DNA of 64,000 nt from an uncultured Marinicella sp. (GTDB lineage Bacteria > Pseudomonadota > Gammaproteobacteria > Xanthomonadales > Marinicellaceae), in contig CANNBS010000004.1 in NCBI GenBank assembly GCA_947502925.1, forward strand, positions 124,001-188,000, read 5' to 3'. Positions 27,050 to 35,350 of this stretch are shown here, piece by piece. The notes beneath the pieces were generated by a model. It did no database searches. It saw only the letters and a program-made list of their open reading frames with translations, and was not told where the DNA came from. Within the stretch, counting starts at the first letter, position 1. Every line of letters begins with the position of its first letter. A program made the position numbers and the translations under genes.

Positions 27050-27058
27050 CATCCGGTT

Positions 27059-27658
27059 ATGACCAATCCGGGCTTTCAGCCGCGTCGTCATAGGATTGTT
27101 TATTGTGCTGTCATCATGATTCTGGCTTTCCTGGCCGGTTGTCAGTCTCTTCCAAAAAAACATGATGGTCATTGCAGCCAGCTCAGTCATATTAATTCCG
27201 ATAATTTTGAACTGTCCGGCAAATTGGCTTTGTCTGATGGTCAGGAAGGTGGCAGTGGTCGTTTGAGCTGGCGACAACATAACGCGCAAGTCACCGCTCA
27301 ATTTATAGCACCCTTAGGCCAGGGGGATTGGCTGATTGAAGAATCAGATCACGGTGCCCGCTTAGTGATTAATAACGAGGCACCCTATTATGCTGAGCAC
27401 GCTGAAACGCTGATTGAAGAAGCGGTGGGCTGGCCGGTTCCCTGGCATGAATTAAAAAAATGGATTGTGGCGCAACCGGTTAATAGAAACCAGGCTGAAA
27501 TTACGCGTAATCAAACCTCAAAAACAATTGTGGAGCAGGGCTGGACGATTGTTTATGATCGTTTTCAAGACGATGAACAGGGCTGTTTTCCGCACCGCAT
27601 CATGGCTTCTAAGTCACCTTACAGTATTCGCCTGGTTGTCCGACAATGGCAGTGGTAA
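27059..27658 (+). CDS. lolB: Outer-membrane lipoprotein LolB
   Basis: Accepts lipoproteins from LolA and inserts them in the outer membrane. A signal peptide with lipobox LAGC puts the lipidated cysteine at C28. The mature protein has the LolB pattern: FELSGKLALSDGQEGGSGRLSWRQH, then PLGQGDWLI and a WPVPWHELKKWI region. 199 residues, normal length. Its end overlaps ispE by 13 bases, the conserved lolB-ispE arrangement of gammaproteobacteria. Confidence 0.93.
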   Translation: MTNPGFQPRRHRIVYCAVIMILAFLAGCQSLPKKHDGHCSQLSHINSDNFELSGKLALSDGQEGGSGRLSWRQHNAQVTAQFIAPLGQGDWLIEESDHGARLVINNEAPYYAEHAETLIEEAVGWPVPWHELKKWIVAQPVNRNQAEITRNQTSKTIVEQGWTIVYDRFQDDEQGCFPHRIMASKSPYSIRLVVRQWQW

Positions 27659-28455
27659 AGATCACAGCACCGGCAAAAATTAATTTAATGCTGCGGGTTT
27701 TAAGTCGACGGTCAGATGGTTACCATGAATTACAAAGTTGCTTTGAAATATTGCCCTGGGGGGATGAGATGGTTTTCTCCACAAACGTTTCAGATAAGGC
27801 AACAGTTAAAATAATCGGGTTCGACAGCATCGCAGAATCAGATAATTTAATCCATCGGGCAGCACAATTGTTGAAACCCTTTGTTAAAAAGCCGCATGCA
27901 GTTAATATCGATGTCGATAAACGCATCCCGACCGGTGCCGGTCTGGGTGGTGGCAGTTCTAACGCAGCAAGTACTTTACTGACGCTTAATCAAATATGGC
28001 ACTGCCAATTAGACCAACAATCCTTATTAAAAATGGCTTTAGAATTAGGTGCTGATGTGCCATTTTTTGTGGTCGGTAAATCCGCCCTGGTTACCGGTAT
28101 TGGCGAACAGTTAGAACCCATGAAGTTTTTTTCAGGTTTTTTATTGTTGTTATTTCCTAATGTCAGCATTGCCACGGAATCTGTGTTTAAACACCCGGAT
28201 TTAAATCGTAATCAAACACCTTTGCCCCGTACTTTAATGATGAATCGGGATTTCTGGATTAATGATTGTTTTCAGGTGGTGTTACAGGAATACCCAGACA
28301 TAAAGCAGTTATATACCCGCCTTAACCCGGTTATACGATTGCGCTTATCCGGTACCGGCTCAACCCTGTTTGCCTTATGTGACAATAAAAAACAAGCCCT
28401 CAATCATCAAAAAATAGCTTCAGAATATTGTCGAACCAAACTGGTTGAAATATAA
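27646..28455 (+). CDS. ispE: 4-diphosphocytidyl-2-C-methyl-D-erythritol kinase
   Basis: GHMP kinase of the MEP isoprenoid pathway. Substrate-binding K11 in PAKINLMLRV, the ATP loop PTGAGLGGGSS at 95-105, and catalytic D137 in LGADVPFFV. The C-terminal LSGTGSTLFAL is motif 3. 269 residues, slightly shorter than E. coli's 283. It overlaps lolB by 13 bases and is followed by the tRNA-Gln gene. Confidence 0.95.
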   Translation: MAVVKITAPAKINLMLRVLSRRSDGYHELQSCFEILPWGDEMVFSTNVSDKATVKIIGFDSIAESDNLIHRAAQLLKPFVKKPHAVNIDVDKRIPTGAGLGGGSSNAASTLLTLNQIWHCQLDQQSLLKMALELGADVPFFVVGKSALVTGIGEQLEPMKFFSGFLLLLFPNVSIATESVFKHPDLNRNQTPLPRTLMMNRDFWINDCFQVVLQEYPDIKQLYTRLNPVIRLRLSGTGSTLFALCDNKKQALNHQKIASEYCRTKLVEI

Positions 28456-28511
28456 TGGCGGCTAACGTGCGGCGAACAACGATAAATTAAAGTTAAATAT
28501 ACTATTTTGGT

Positions 28512-28539
28512 TTGCATTCATTGCCAATGTGGTTATAAT
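28512..28539 (+). promoter_or_regulatory. Promoter of tRNA-Gln
   Basis: TTGCAT (28512-28517) and a consensus TATAAT (28534-28539) are 16 bases apart, 55 bases ahead of the mature tRNA 5' end. A GC-rich stretch just downstream (GCCGCC) may act as a discriminator typical of stable-RNA genes. Confidence 0.6.
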
Positions 28540-28593
28540 ATGCCGCCTTTAACAGCGATTACAAAGCTGGTAAAGAGAGAGATTCTCGCGAAT

Positions 28594-28669
28594 TGGGATG
28601 TCGCCAAGTGGCTAAGGCACCAGGTTTTGATCCTGGCATTCGCAGGTTCGAGTCCTGCCATCCCAGCCA
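28594..28669 (+). tRNA. tRNA-Gln (anticodon UUG)
   Basis: 76 bases with encoded 3' CCA (28667-28669). The acceptor stem pairs TGGGATG with CATCCCA. The anticodon loop TTTTGAT has TTG at 28627-28629 inside the CCAGG/CCTGG stem, and the T arm is GCAGG-TTCGAGT-CCTGC. It sits between ispE and prs, its usual place in gammaproteobacteria. A GC-rich hairpin follows at about 28681-28699 (GCCTGCGC-TCT-GCGCGGGC) without a T-run, so it is not a clear terminator. Confidence 0.96.
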
Positions 28670-28723
28670 TATTTTGTGATGCCTGCGCTCTGCGCGGGCA
28701 TACTCATTTAAGGGGCCAAGCAA

Positions 28724-29677
28724 ATGTTCGATCGTGGAATTAGGTTATTTTGCGGAAACGCCAATCCCGAACTGGGAAAAAAAATTGCCAATAATTTAGG
28801 TGTGCCTTTGGGGCGCGCCCATGTTGGCCGGTTCAGTGACGGTGAAGTGTCTGTGGAAATTCGGGACAATGTACGCGGTCAGGATATTTTCTTGATTCAG
28901 CCCACCTGTCGTCCCACAGCAGATAATTTCATGGAATTGTTGGTGATGGTCGATGCCCTTAAACGGGCCTCGGCGAAAACAGTGACCGCAGTTATTCCCT
29001 ATTTTGGCTATGCCAGACAAGACCGTCGTCCCCGTTCCGCGCGGGTGCCGATAACCGCTAAAGTGGCGGCAAAAATGATTGCGACGGTGGGCATTGATCG
29101 GGTATTAACCGTTGATTTGCACGCTGATCAAATTCAGGGATTTTTTGATATCCCGGTGGATAATGTTTATGCGTCACCATTAACGCTGGCCGATATGTGG
29201 CAAAAGTATGAGAGTGAAGATGTGACCATTGTTTCACCTGATATCGGTGGTGTGGTGAGAGCCCGGGCCATTGCCAAACGATTGGGCTGCGAATTGGCCA
29301 TTATTGATAAGCGTCGTCCCAAACCTAATATGGCTAAGGTGATGAATATCATTGGTGACGTCAAGGGTAAAATATGTATCCTGGTGGACGATATGATTGA
29401 TACGGCGGGTACCTTGTGTGCCGCCTCAACGGCGTTAATGGAATGGGACGCCAAACAAGTTAATGCCTATTGTGTGCATCCGGTTTTATCGGGCAACGCA
29501 ATTAAGAATATTGAAAATTCAGGCCTCAATGAGTTGGTGGTTACAGACACCATACCTTTACAGGAAGAGGCGCTGAATTGTCAGAAAATTCGTCAGTTGT
29601 CTGTTGCCGAAATGCTTGGCGAGACAATCAGACGTATTGCTAACAGAGAGTCTGTTAGCTCCATGTACATCGATTAA
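28724..29677 (+). CDS. prs: Ribose-phosphate pyrophosphokinase (PRPP synthase)
   Basis: Makes PRPP from ribose 5-phosphate and ATP for nucleotides, His, Trp and NAD. The PRPP-binding loop [11 protein letters not shown] is near 222-232, the flexible-loop region SARVPITAK near 101, and [12 protein letters not shown] near 128-139. 317 residues. AGGGG precedes the ATG at 28724. PRPP is also the donor for the UbiA-type enzyme at 11755-12633. An intrinsic terminator overlaps the stop codon. Confidence 0.97.
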   Translation: MFDRGIRLFCGNANPELGKKIANNLGVPLGRAHVGRFSDGEVSVEIRDNVRGQDIFLIQPTCRPTADNFMELLVMVDALKRASAKTVTAVIPYFGYARQDRRPRSARVPITAKVAAKMIATVGIDRVLTVDLHADQIQGFFDIPVDNVYASPLTLADMWQKYESEDVTIVSPDIGGVVRARAIAKRLGCELAIIDKRRPKPNMAKVMNIIGDVKGKICILVDDMIDTAGTLCAASTALMEWDAKQVNAYCVHPVLSGNAIKNIENSGLNELVVTDTIPLQEEALNCQKIRQLSVAEMLGETIRRIANRESVSSMYID

Positions 29678-29697
29678 TGTATTAAATCGATTTTTTT
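29669..29697 (+). terminator. Intrinsic terminator of prs, overlapping its stop codon
   Basis: Stem ATCGATT (29669-29675) pairs with AATCGAT (29685-29691), followed by seven T (29691-29697). The stem contains the last Asp codon and the TAA of prs. The arms are AT-rich, so efficiency is uncertain. Confidence 0.6.
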
Positions 29698-29735
29698 AAG
29701 ACCCTGGTCGCAAGGGTTGAATATAGGAAAATATT

Positions 29736-30449
29736 ATGGCTATTTATAAAGTAGATGCAAAACTCCGTGACGATGTGGGGAAAGGTGCGAGCCGCCGCTT
29801 ACGTCGTGAAGGACGTGTTCCAGTGGTACTGTATGGTGCCGGCCGGGACCCAAGAAATTTAACCCTAAACCACAATAAAGTGCTGCGTTTAATTGAAGAC
29901 GAAGGTTTCTTCTCCAGCATTATTGAGTTCTCTGCCGATGGTGGTGCCAAACAAAAAGTGGTCATTAAAGACATGCAACGTCATCCGGCGAAACCGGTGA
30001 TCATGCACATGGACTTTATGCGAGTCGATGATAACCAAGAACTGGTGATGAATATTCCGATTCACTTTTTGAATGCTGATAATTGTCCGGCCAGTAAAGT
30101 TGCGGGTATTGTTATCGATTATCAAATTCATGAAATAGAGATTACCTGTTTGCCGAAAGACTTACCAGAAAGTTTTGAAGTTGATTTGGCTGATTTTGAA
30201 GTCGGTGATTCGGTTATGTTAAGCGAAATTGACATGCCAGAAGGTGTTAAAGCCATGGCATTCTTACGCACGGATGATGAAGAGTATGATGAAGTCATCG
30301 TTAATACCGCCACCGTTATTGATACCAGCGAAGAAGATGAAGCCGCTGAAGAGCCGGATGTGGATGTGCCGACTGTCGATGAAGATGAAGCCGGTGAAGA
30401 AGGGGATTCTGGAGACGGTCAAGACAAAGATCAGGAAAAAGACGAATAA
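29736..30449 (+). CDS. rplY: Large ribosomal subunit protein bL25 (CTC/TL5 type)
   Basis: Binds 5S rRNA. The N-terminal L25 domain (about 1-95) has GKGASRRLRREGRVPVVLYG, followed by the TL5/CTC C-terminal beta domain (about 100-185). The last 45 residues form an acidic tail of Asp/Glu repeats. 237 residues, the long form as opposed to the 94-residue E. coli L25. AGGAAA lies ahead of the ATG. It is followed by a strong terminator and then pth, the usual neighbour. Confidence 0.95.
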   Translation: MAIYKVDAKLRDDVGKGASRRLRREGRVPVVLYGAGRDPRNLTLNHNKVLRLIEDEGFFSSIIEFSADGGAKQKVVIKDMQRHPAKPVIMHMDFMRVDDNQELVMNIPIHFLNADNCPASKVAGIVIDYQIHEIEITCLPKDLPESFEVDLADFEVGDSVMLSEIDMPEGVKAMAFLRTDDEEYDEVIVNTATVIDTSEEDEAAEEPDVDVPTVDEDEAGEEGDSGDGQDKDQEKDE

Positions 30450-30475
30450 ACAATTTGTTTTTGTCGCTTTGTTTA

Positions 30476-30510
30476 ACCACGGTATTCAGTCATGGATACC
30501 GTGGTTTTTT
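30476..30510 (+). terminator. Intrinsic terminator after rplY
   Basis: Perfect 10-base stem ACCACGGTAT (30476-30485) with ATACCGTGGT (30496-30505), 10-base loop, followed by a run of six T (30505-30510). It lies 27 bases after the rplY stop and 41 bases before pth. Confidence 0.88.
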
Positions 30511-30550
30511 ATGTAAAGCGATCTCAAGATTTCTGTGATAAAGTAAAAAG

Positions 30551-31126
30551 ATGATCCAAGTAATCTTTGGTCTGGGCAATCCCGGACAAGACTATAAAAA
30601 TACCCGCCACAATGCCGGCTTTTGGTATCTCGAGGCCTTAGCCGACTACGTCGGTGTGGATTTTAAGTTTGAAAAAAAATTTAAAGCCGAAGTGGCGCAA
30701 ACCGGTTACTTTGGTGATAAAGTGTGGTTAGTCAAACCACAAACCTATGTCAATCGGTCCGGTCAAAGTGTCATCCCGTTTACACAATTTTACCGCATAG
30801 CCGCCAATCAGGTATTGGTGGCTTATGATGAATTGGACATTCCACCGGGTACCGCTAAGTTTAAACGTGGCGGTGGTCACGGTGGCCATAATGGCTTGCG
30901 AGATATTATTCCCGGTTTAGGCCCCGACTTTAAGCGTTTAAGGATTGGTATTGGTCACCCCGGCGATAAACATAAAGTAACGCCCTGGGTATTGGGTCGT
31001 CCCAGTGAAAATGATGCCATCAGTATTGGTCGCTGTCTTGATCAATGTGTTGATGTTACATCAGCCATGATCGCCGGTGATGATGAAAAAGTGATGCAAA
31101 TTCTTCACACAGTGGACAATAAATAG
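30551..31126 (+). CDS. pth: Peptidyl-tRNA hydrolase
   Basis: Cleaves peptidyl-tRNA released from stalled ribosomes. Catalytic H20 (NTRHNAGF), N10, N68 and D93 all fall at the E. coli positions. 191 residues. It converges on the MetX-family gene, and the two coding ends overlap by 22 bases, so transcripts are antisense at their 3' ends. Confidence 0.96.
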   Translation: MIQVIFGLGNPGQDYKNTRHNAGFWYLEALADYVGVDFKFEKKFKAEVAQTGYFGDKVWLVKPQTYVNRSGQSVIPFTQFYRIAANQVLVAYDELDIPPGTAKFKRGGGHGGHNGLRDIIPGLGPDFKRLRIGIGHPGDKHKVTPWVLGRPSENDAISIGRCLDQCVDVTSAMIAGDDEKVMQILHTVDNK

Positions 31127-32202
31127 CGATTTAACGCTTGAGAAAAACTTTGTTCATCCACTAAAAAGGCATCATGCCCCTGAATTGAATCAGTGATGAT
31201 TAATTCACTGTTTATATCCGCTTTTTGTAACAAATCGTAGACATCCTGTTGTAGCCAGGTTGGGAATAATAAATCCGTTTGGGTGCCCATGATTAACGCT
31301 GATTCAACGCGAATGTCCGATAAAGGATTTTTATTGTCAGTTTCGGCGTGGTAATGGTAACCGTCAAACCAGTCCATGGCACGTGAAAGATATAAATAAC
31401 AAATGGGATCAAACTGATGGATAAAGCGATTGGCGTGGTGTTCTAAATAACTTTCCACCGGAAATTCGATACCAAACGGGTGATCAGGTACCTTTTTTAA
31501 AGAGCGGGGAAACCGTTCATTCCATTCCTCAGCAGAACGGTAGGACAACATCCCAATCTTGCGGGCGAACTTCATGCCATCTACCGGCCAGTCTTCCCGC
31601 GAATAAAATCCTCGGTTAAAATTATTATCATTAATAATGGCTTCTCTTTGTAAGGAGCGAATCGCGGTGCTGAAAGGCGGTGATGCCAGGCCGGCGGCAA
31701 TCTGAACCCAATGGCGACAAATATCAGGCTGTTGCTGCAATAAAGCGATACCGGTCATGCCACCCATCGATGGGCCGATAAGCGCATGTAAGCGCTCGAT
31801 ACCTAAATACTGGCATAACAGTAAATTGCTGTTGGCAATGTCTTGTAAACATAAATCAGGAAAGTCAAAACGGTAGGCACGGTTATTTTTTGGATTAACA
31901 GAAGCCGGGCCGGTGGAGCCTTTGCAACTGCCCAAAGAACTGGCACAAATAACAAAAAACTGATTGGTGTCAATCGCCTTGCCCGGGCCAACCATAAACT
32001 CCCACCAGCCCGGTTCATCATCCGGATGATGACGGCACACATGCGAATCCGGTGAAAGTCCGGATAATATTAAAATGGCATTTTCCCCTGACGGGCTTAA
32101 TTGACCCCAGGTTTCATATTGTAGCTGGGCATCAAATAACTGGCCACCACGATAAAAGGTGAAGGGTGAAGGCAGTTGAAAATTTTTCAGATAATCCGGC
32201 AT
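31105..32202 (-). CDS. metX: MetX-family O-acyltransferase (homoserine or serine O-succinyltransferase)
   Basis: Alpha/beta-hydrolase acyltransferase acting before sulfide incorporation in methionine or cysteine synthesis. From the ATG at 32202 it has 365 residues; nucleophile S145 lies in GPSMGGM, and the histidine of the triad in GHDAFLV near the C-terminus. The SLGSCKGSTGPASVNP segment and SGLSPDSHV in place of HALTGDSH resemble the Xanthomonas-type enzymes shown to be serine O-succinyltransferases, so cysteine synthesis is a real alternative. An in-frame TTG at 32259 would put a terminator-like hairpin inside the coding sequence, so I prefer the ATG. Confidence 0.85.
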   Translation of the reverse strand: MPDYLKNFQLPSPFTFYRGGQLFDAQLQYETWGQLSPSGENAILILSGLSPDSHVCRHHPDDEPGWWEFMVGPGKAIDTNQFFVICASSLGSCKGSTGPASVNPKNNRAYRFDFPDLCLQDIANSNLLLCQYLGIERLHALIGPSMGGMTGIALLQQQPDICRHWVQIAAGLASPPFSTAIRSLQREAIINDNNFNRGFYSREDWPVDGMKFARKIGMLSYRSAEEWNERFPRSLKKVPDHPFGIEFPVESYLEHHANRFIHQFDPICYLYLSRAMDWFDGYHYHAETDNKNPLSDIRVESALIMGTQTDLLFPTWLQQDVYDLLQKADINSELIITDSIQGHDAFLVDEQSFSQALNRYLLSTV

Positions 32203-32212
32203 AGGTGCTATT

Positions 32213-32234
32213 AAAAACGGCCTCTGAGAGGCCG
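32213..32234 (-). promoter_or_regulatory. Terminator-like hairpin in the metX leader (possible attenuator)
   Basis: On the minus strand, CGGCCT-CTCAG-AGGCCG (32234-32218) is followed by TTTTT (32217-32213), ending 10 bases before the metX ATG. The position inside the leader suggests attenuation rather than simple termination. No known riboswitch is recognised. Confidence 0.45.
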
Positions 32235-32259
32235 AAAATGAATCTGAATATTGTAGCAA

Positions 32260-32284
32260 AGCGGCTCCTTAATAAGAAGCCGCT
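32260..32284 (-). terminator. Probable terminator of the GntR/ABC operon
   Basis: On the minus strand, AGCGGCTTC and GGAGCCGCT form a 9-base stem (one G-T pair) with a 7-base loop TTATTAA, followed only by TT. It lies 57 bases beyond the permease stop. The weak T-run makes it uncertain. Confidence 0.45.
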
Positions 32285-32340
32285 GTGATTATTAATTGAA
32301 GTCCTTTAAATTAATCCTGTGTCGAATCAACTGAATGGTC

Positions 32341-33306
32341 TTAAACGGTATTTCGATAACGACGAATATAGATGGCTAGTCCGATAGTTACTGTTGCAAA
32401 TAACAGTCCATACAGCAGCTCGATTTGCATTAACCCATTGAGCATATTGTGAATAACTTCTCCGCTGGTATGTTCGGTCGGATCAAAATCCACGTTCTCG
32501 AAATCATTGTGGCCAATGCCGGTGGCAAATGGTGTGGTGGCTTTGGCAAACAACATGCCAATGGTTTGAAAAAAACCAAATTTAAATAAATTTAAATTGA
32601 CCAGCGCATTGTACCAATACCAAATAAATCCGGCCATGAGCGGTGCAAAAACAGCCAGCAGAAAAGGTCGTCTTTTAGCCACGGATGAGGCAAACAAAAG
32701 CCAGCCGTATAAAGGCAGTGCCCAGAGGGCCTGAACCAGACAGCCGACCATGAAGGCGCCCCAGTTTTCAATAAACGACACATTTGACCAAAGGATTGTG
32801 AATGGATTTAGGCCATTAATCAATAATATCAGGCTGATAACAATAAACATCAATAAATGACTGACGACTAAACCGAACACGAAACTAACCGGTGCCACCA
32901 ATATGGCCGTAATTATTTTTGATAAAACAGTCTGGGTATCAGAGACCGGTAAAGACTTGTAAAATAAAATACTGCCATCTTTACGGTCGTCATATAAACT
33001 ACCTAACAGGAAAAAGAATACCACAATAAATAAAATAAAATGATACAAAGAACCTGTCATCAACATAAGGACATCTAAAGCAAAATTTATTTTATCGTCG
33101 CTCACCTGCTGGAGTGAGCCGATGGCCAGTTGCAAATTATCACCGCCACTGACATCAAGAACAATACGATCCGTGGTGAAATAACTTAATAAAGCCATGA
33201 CCACCAAAACGACACCAATGATAATCGGTGTTTTGAAAAAGGAACCTTTGTGCTCCCAAAACTCCAGCTTTAATAAAGCCCAAAAAGTTTTCATTCGGTT
33301 TTTCAT
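32341..33306 (-). CDS. ABC-2 type transporter permease
   Basis: Inner-membrane subunit of 321 residues with about six hydrophobic segments (near 27-45, 90-115, 133-165, 180-215, 220-245, 295-315). A long hydrophilic stretch with DNFQ-type sequence joins the first two. The ATG overlaps the ATPase stop by four bases. Topology and the YtrA-type regulator upstream resemble Bacillus ytr/bcr and related operons, which respond to cell-wall-active compounds; export of a peptide or lipid is possible, but the substrate is unknown. Confidence 0.82.
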   Translation of the reverse strand: MKNRMKTFWALLKLEFWEHKGSFFKTPIIIGVVLVVMALLSYFTTDRIVLDVSGGDNLQLAIGSLQQVSDDKINFALDVLMLMTGSLYHFILFIVVFFFLLGSLYDDRKDGSILFYKSLPVSDTQTVLSKIITAILVAPVSFVFGLVVSHLLMFIVISLILLINGLNPFTILWSNVSFIENWGAFMVGCLVQALWALPLYGWLLFASSVAKRRPFLLAVFAPLMAGFIWYWYNALVNLNLFKFGFFQTIGMLFAKATTPFATGIGHNDFENVDFDPTEHTSGEVIHNMLNGLMQIELLYGLLFATVTIGLAIYIRRYRNTV

Positions 33307-34160
33307 GATTGACCCTCCTTCATAATCGCCACAAACAGATCTGATACGGACGGTCTTTGGACTTCGCCCAAAATTTCCACCTGTTGTCGGGAAGCGGCTT
33401 TAAACAGCATAATGTAGCGACCAAACACTTTTTTCACAGTCAAAGGCTCTAAGGTCATGGCCTTTTCATAGTTATCCTGACTGACCATAACTTCAAAGAA
33501 GTCACGGGTTAAGCTTTCCATATCACTATTAAGAACAATTTCTCCGTCTTTAATAAACACCACATCAGTGAGGATATGTTCGATTTCCTCAACCTGGTGG
33601 GTGGTGATGATAATGGTTCGTTCGTTATTAAAGTAATCATTGATTAAATTGTCATAGAATTCTTTACGGAATAATATATCCAGCCCTAAAGTGGGTTCAT
33701 CTAACACCAGTAGCTGGGCATCGATGGCCATAACAATGGCTAAATGCAGCTGTGCCACCATGCCTTTTGAAAGTTCTTTGACTTTATGCTTCAGATTTAC
33801 TTTGGTTTTGGCAATCAGGTCTTCTGCTTTATTGCGATTAAAATTTGGGTGAACCTGTTCGGTGTAATCAAGCAACTGGCTGACTTGAATCCATTTAGGT
33901 AACACCGCAACATCGGCGATAAAACAGATGTCTTTCATCAACTCTGCGCGTTTTTTAAACGGATCAATACCCAATACGGATAAATCACCGTCACAAGGCG
34001 CCAGACCTAAAACCGCTTTTAAAAGAGTGGTTTTTCCGGCGCCGTTGGGGCCAATGAGTCCCACCACTTTGCCGCGGTTAATATCGATGTTAATATTTTT
34101 AAGGGCCTGGAATTTGCCGTAATGCTTATTTAAATTATGTGCTTTGAGTAAAGCGCTCAT
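33303..34160 (-). CDS. ABC transporter ATP-binding protein
   Basis: 285-residue ATPase partner of the permease. Walker A GPNGAGKTT at 37-45, signature-type ELSKGMVAQLHLA near 129-141, and Walker B LLVLDEPTLGLD near 150-161. The signature is LSKGM rather than LSGGQ, common in ABC-2 drug/peptide exporters. Overlaps the GntR gene and the permease gene by four bases each, so the three are translationally coupled. Confidence 0.92.
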   Translation of the reverse strand: MSALLKAHNLNKHYGKFQALKNINIDINRGKVVGLIGPNGAGKTTLLKAVLGLAPCDGDLSVLGIDPFKKRAELMKDICFIADVAVLPKWIQVSQLLDYTEQVHPNFNRNKAEDLIAKTKVNLKHKVKELSKGMVAQLHLAIVMAIDAQLLVLDEPTLGLDILFRKEFYDNLINDYFNNERTIIITTHQVEEIEHILTDVVFIKDGEIVLNSDMESLTRDFFEVMVSQDNYEKAMTLEPLTVKKVFGRYIMLFKAASRQQVEILGEVQRPSVSDLFVAIMKEGQS

Positions 34161-34528
34161 GAAGTTCTCCCGGTTTTTTCTAAGGATTTAATTAAGGTGT
34201 CGATATCAATATCCAACTGTTCGATTTTATTGAGAACCTGTGGCCATTGATGTTTTATAAAGTCTTGTCGCTGTAGCTGCTGCAATATATCTTTGGCATC
34301 ATCACTGACAAACATGCCCAGCCCGCGTTTTTTTGTCACTAGTTCTTCGTCCACCAGTATTTGGTAGGATTTAGAAACCGTGATGGGGTTGACTTGATAG
34401 TCCACAGCCAATTGCCGCACCGAGGGTAACGCTTCTCCGGCAGATACATCGCCATTTAAGATCATATCTTTAATTTGTTCGGCCAACTGTAAATAAATCG
34501 GCTGGCTGTCGTTCCAATGATAGGACAT
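34157..34528 (-). CDS. GntR family transcriptional regulator, YtrA-type
   Basis: 123 residues: N-terminal winged helix-turn-helix (about 10-75, PIYLQLAEQIKDMIL, LPSVRQLAVDYQVNPITVSKSYQIL) and a short C-terminal helical region of the YtrA class, too small for a ligand-binding FadR or HutC domain. YtrA regulators usually repress their own operon, which carries an ABC transporter, as here. A near-perfect palindrome at 34755-34776 ahead of the operon is the likely operator. Confidence 0.88.
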   Translation of the reverse strand: MSYHWNDSQPIYLQLAEQIKDMILNGDVSAGEALPSVRQLAVDYQVNPITVSKSYQILVDEELVTKKRGLGMFVSDDAKDILQQLQRQDFIKHQWPQVLNKIEQLDIDIDTLIKSLEKTGRTS

Positions 34529-34533
34529 GTTTG

Positions 34534-34731
34534 TTACCTGATGGCCGGTAGGAGTAAGGTTAAACTGTGGTTTAACTGATTAAATTTTTGCATCTCTACA
34601 TGGGTCTGGTTAATGGCCGAATGCGATGGTTGGTCATTGTTTAAGTTAATCCAGTAGCCAATAAGCAGGCTCAAAGATAGGGCTGTTAATAACAGTGATG
34701 TGGCTAATAAGTTTTGTTTGATGGCAGTCAT
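34534..34731 (-). CDS. Small single-pass membrane protein, unknown
   Basis: 65 residues, not recognised. One hydrophobic segment at about 9-29 (LATSLLLTALSLSLLIGYWI), then a polar tail. It is the first gene of the operon: its stop lies five bases before the gntR start, and the palindromic operator is 24 bases upstream of its ATG. The tight spacing and position support a real gene, but it is too short for certainty. Confidence 0.5.
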   Translation of the reverse strand: MTAIKQNLLATSLLLTALSLSLLIGYWINLNNDQPSHSAINQTHVEMQKFNQLNHSLTLLLPAIR

Positions 34732-34754
34732 AAGTACACCGTTTATGTCTAATA

Positions 34755-34776
34755 GTGTTGTAGTGTACTATAACAC
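34755..34776. promoter_or_regulatory. Palindromic operator for the YtrA-type regulator
   Basis: Arms GTGTTGTAG (34755-34763) and CTATAACAC (34768-34776) are complementary apart from one pair, separated by TGTA. A second half, AGTACAC, occurs closer to the gene at 34733. The site lies 24 bases upstream of the first gene of the operon, and TATAGT inside it on the minus strand could be the -10 element, which would make binding repressive. Confidence 0.6.
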
Positions 34777-34818
34777 CCAGGCAAATGCAAATAGGCCATT
34801 GGTCACGATTGGTGTGTT

Positions 34819-35253
34819 TTATCGGTAAATGGGTGGTTCGTGGCTGCCTAAGCGGTATAAGGTGCCGTGACTTTTGAAGCGTTCATTGCGTGTGTCCGAA
34901 GAGCGAAGCTGGCAATCGAATGTATAGTTAATTCTTGGTTTTACTGGTACTGATAATGAATCAGGGATTGACCATGCCAGAATTTCACGGGCATAAGCGG
35001 TCAGTTCCGGGGTTTGTAAAACCGCTAAAGAAACGCGGTTACCGTCATCAATTTGTAATTCACAGTGTAAAGTTGAGGCGTCTCGAACTTTGGCTTGACG
35101 GTGAGTCAGCCTGATAATTAATTGTTGTGCGTCGGCATCTAATTTAACCACTTCAATTAAGGTGGGCAGATCATTATTGGGTTTTTCGATTCTGGGCGGG
35201 CCGCAAGCGGCTAATAGAAGGAGGGTGGTTAGTAACAAAGCACGAAGAATCAT
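34819..35253 (-). CDS. Predicted lipoprotein, unknown function
   Basis: 144 residues with a type-II signal peptide, lipobox LLAAC and lipidated cysteine C17 after a leucine-rich core. The mature part has few helices and several polar beta-type stretches (QLIIRLTHRQ, LHCELQIDDGNRVSL, RINYTFDCQL). Two mature cysteines (in LHCEL and FDCQL) could pair in the periplasm. No family recognised. It lies 97 bases downstream of prmC on the same strand. Confidence 0.75.
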   Translation of the reverse strand: MILRALLLTTLLLLAACGPPRIEKPNNDLPTLIEVVKLDADAQQLIIRLTHRQAKVRDASTLHCELQIDDGNRVSLAVLQTPELTAYAREILAWSIPDSLSVPVKPRINYTFDCQLRSSDTRNERFKSHGTLYRLGSHEPPIYR

Positions 35254-35350
35254 AGTAAACTCAGAAAAAATAATGTGTTTTCCCTGAAAAAGTACATCCA
35301 GAACTTTGTCAGGTTCATCTAATTATACGATGAAAGTGTGTGTGTTTAAA

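Noticed and set aside
28507-28743. 78-codon frame crossing tRNA-Gln
   Set aside because: It runs through the promoter and the tRNA and into the prs start; a chance frame.
32203-32259. TTG-initiated extension of the MetX protein
   Set aside because: The extra 19 residues encode the terminator-like hairpin and have no family similarity.
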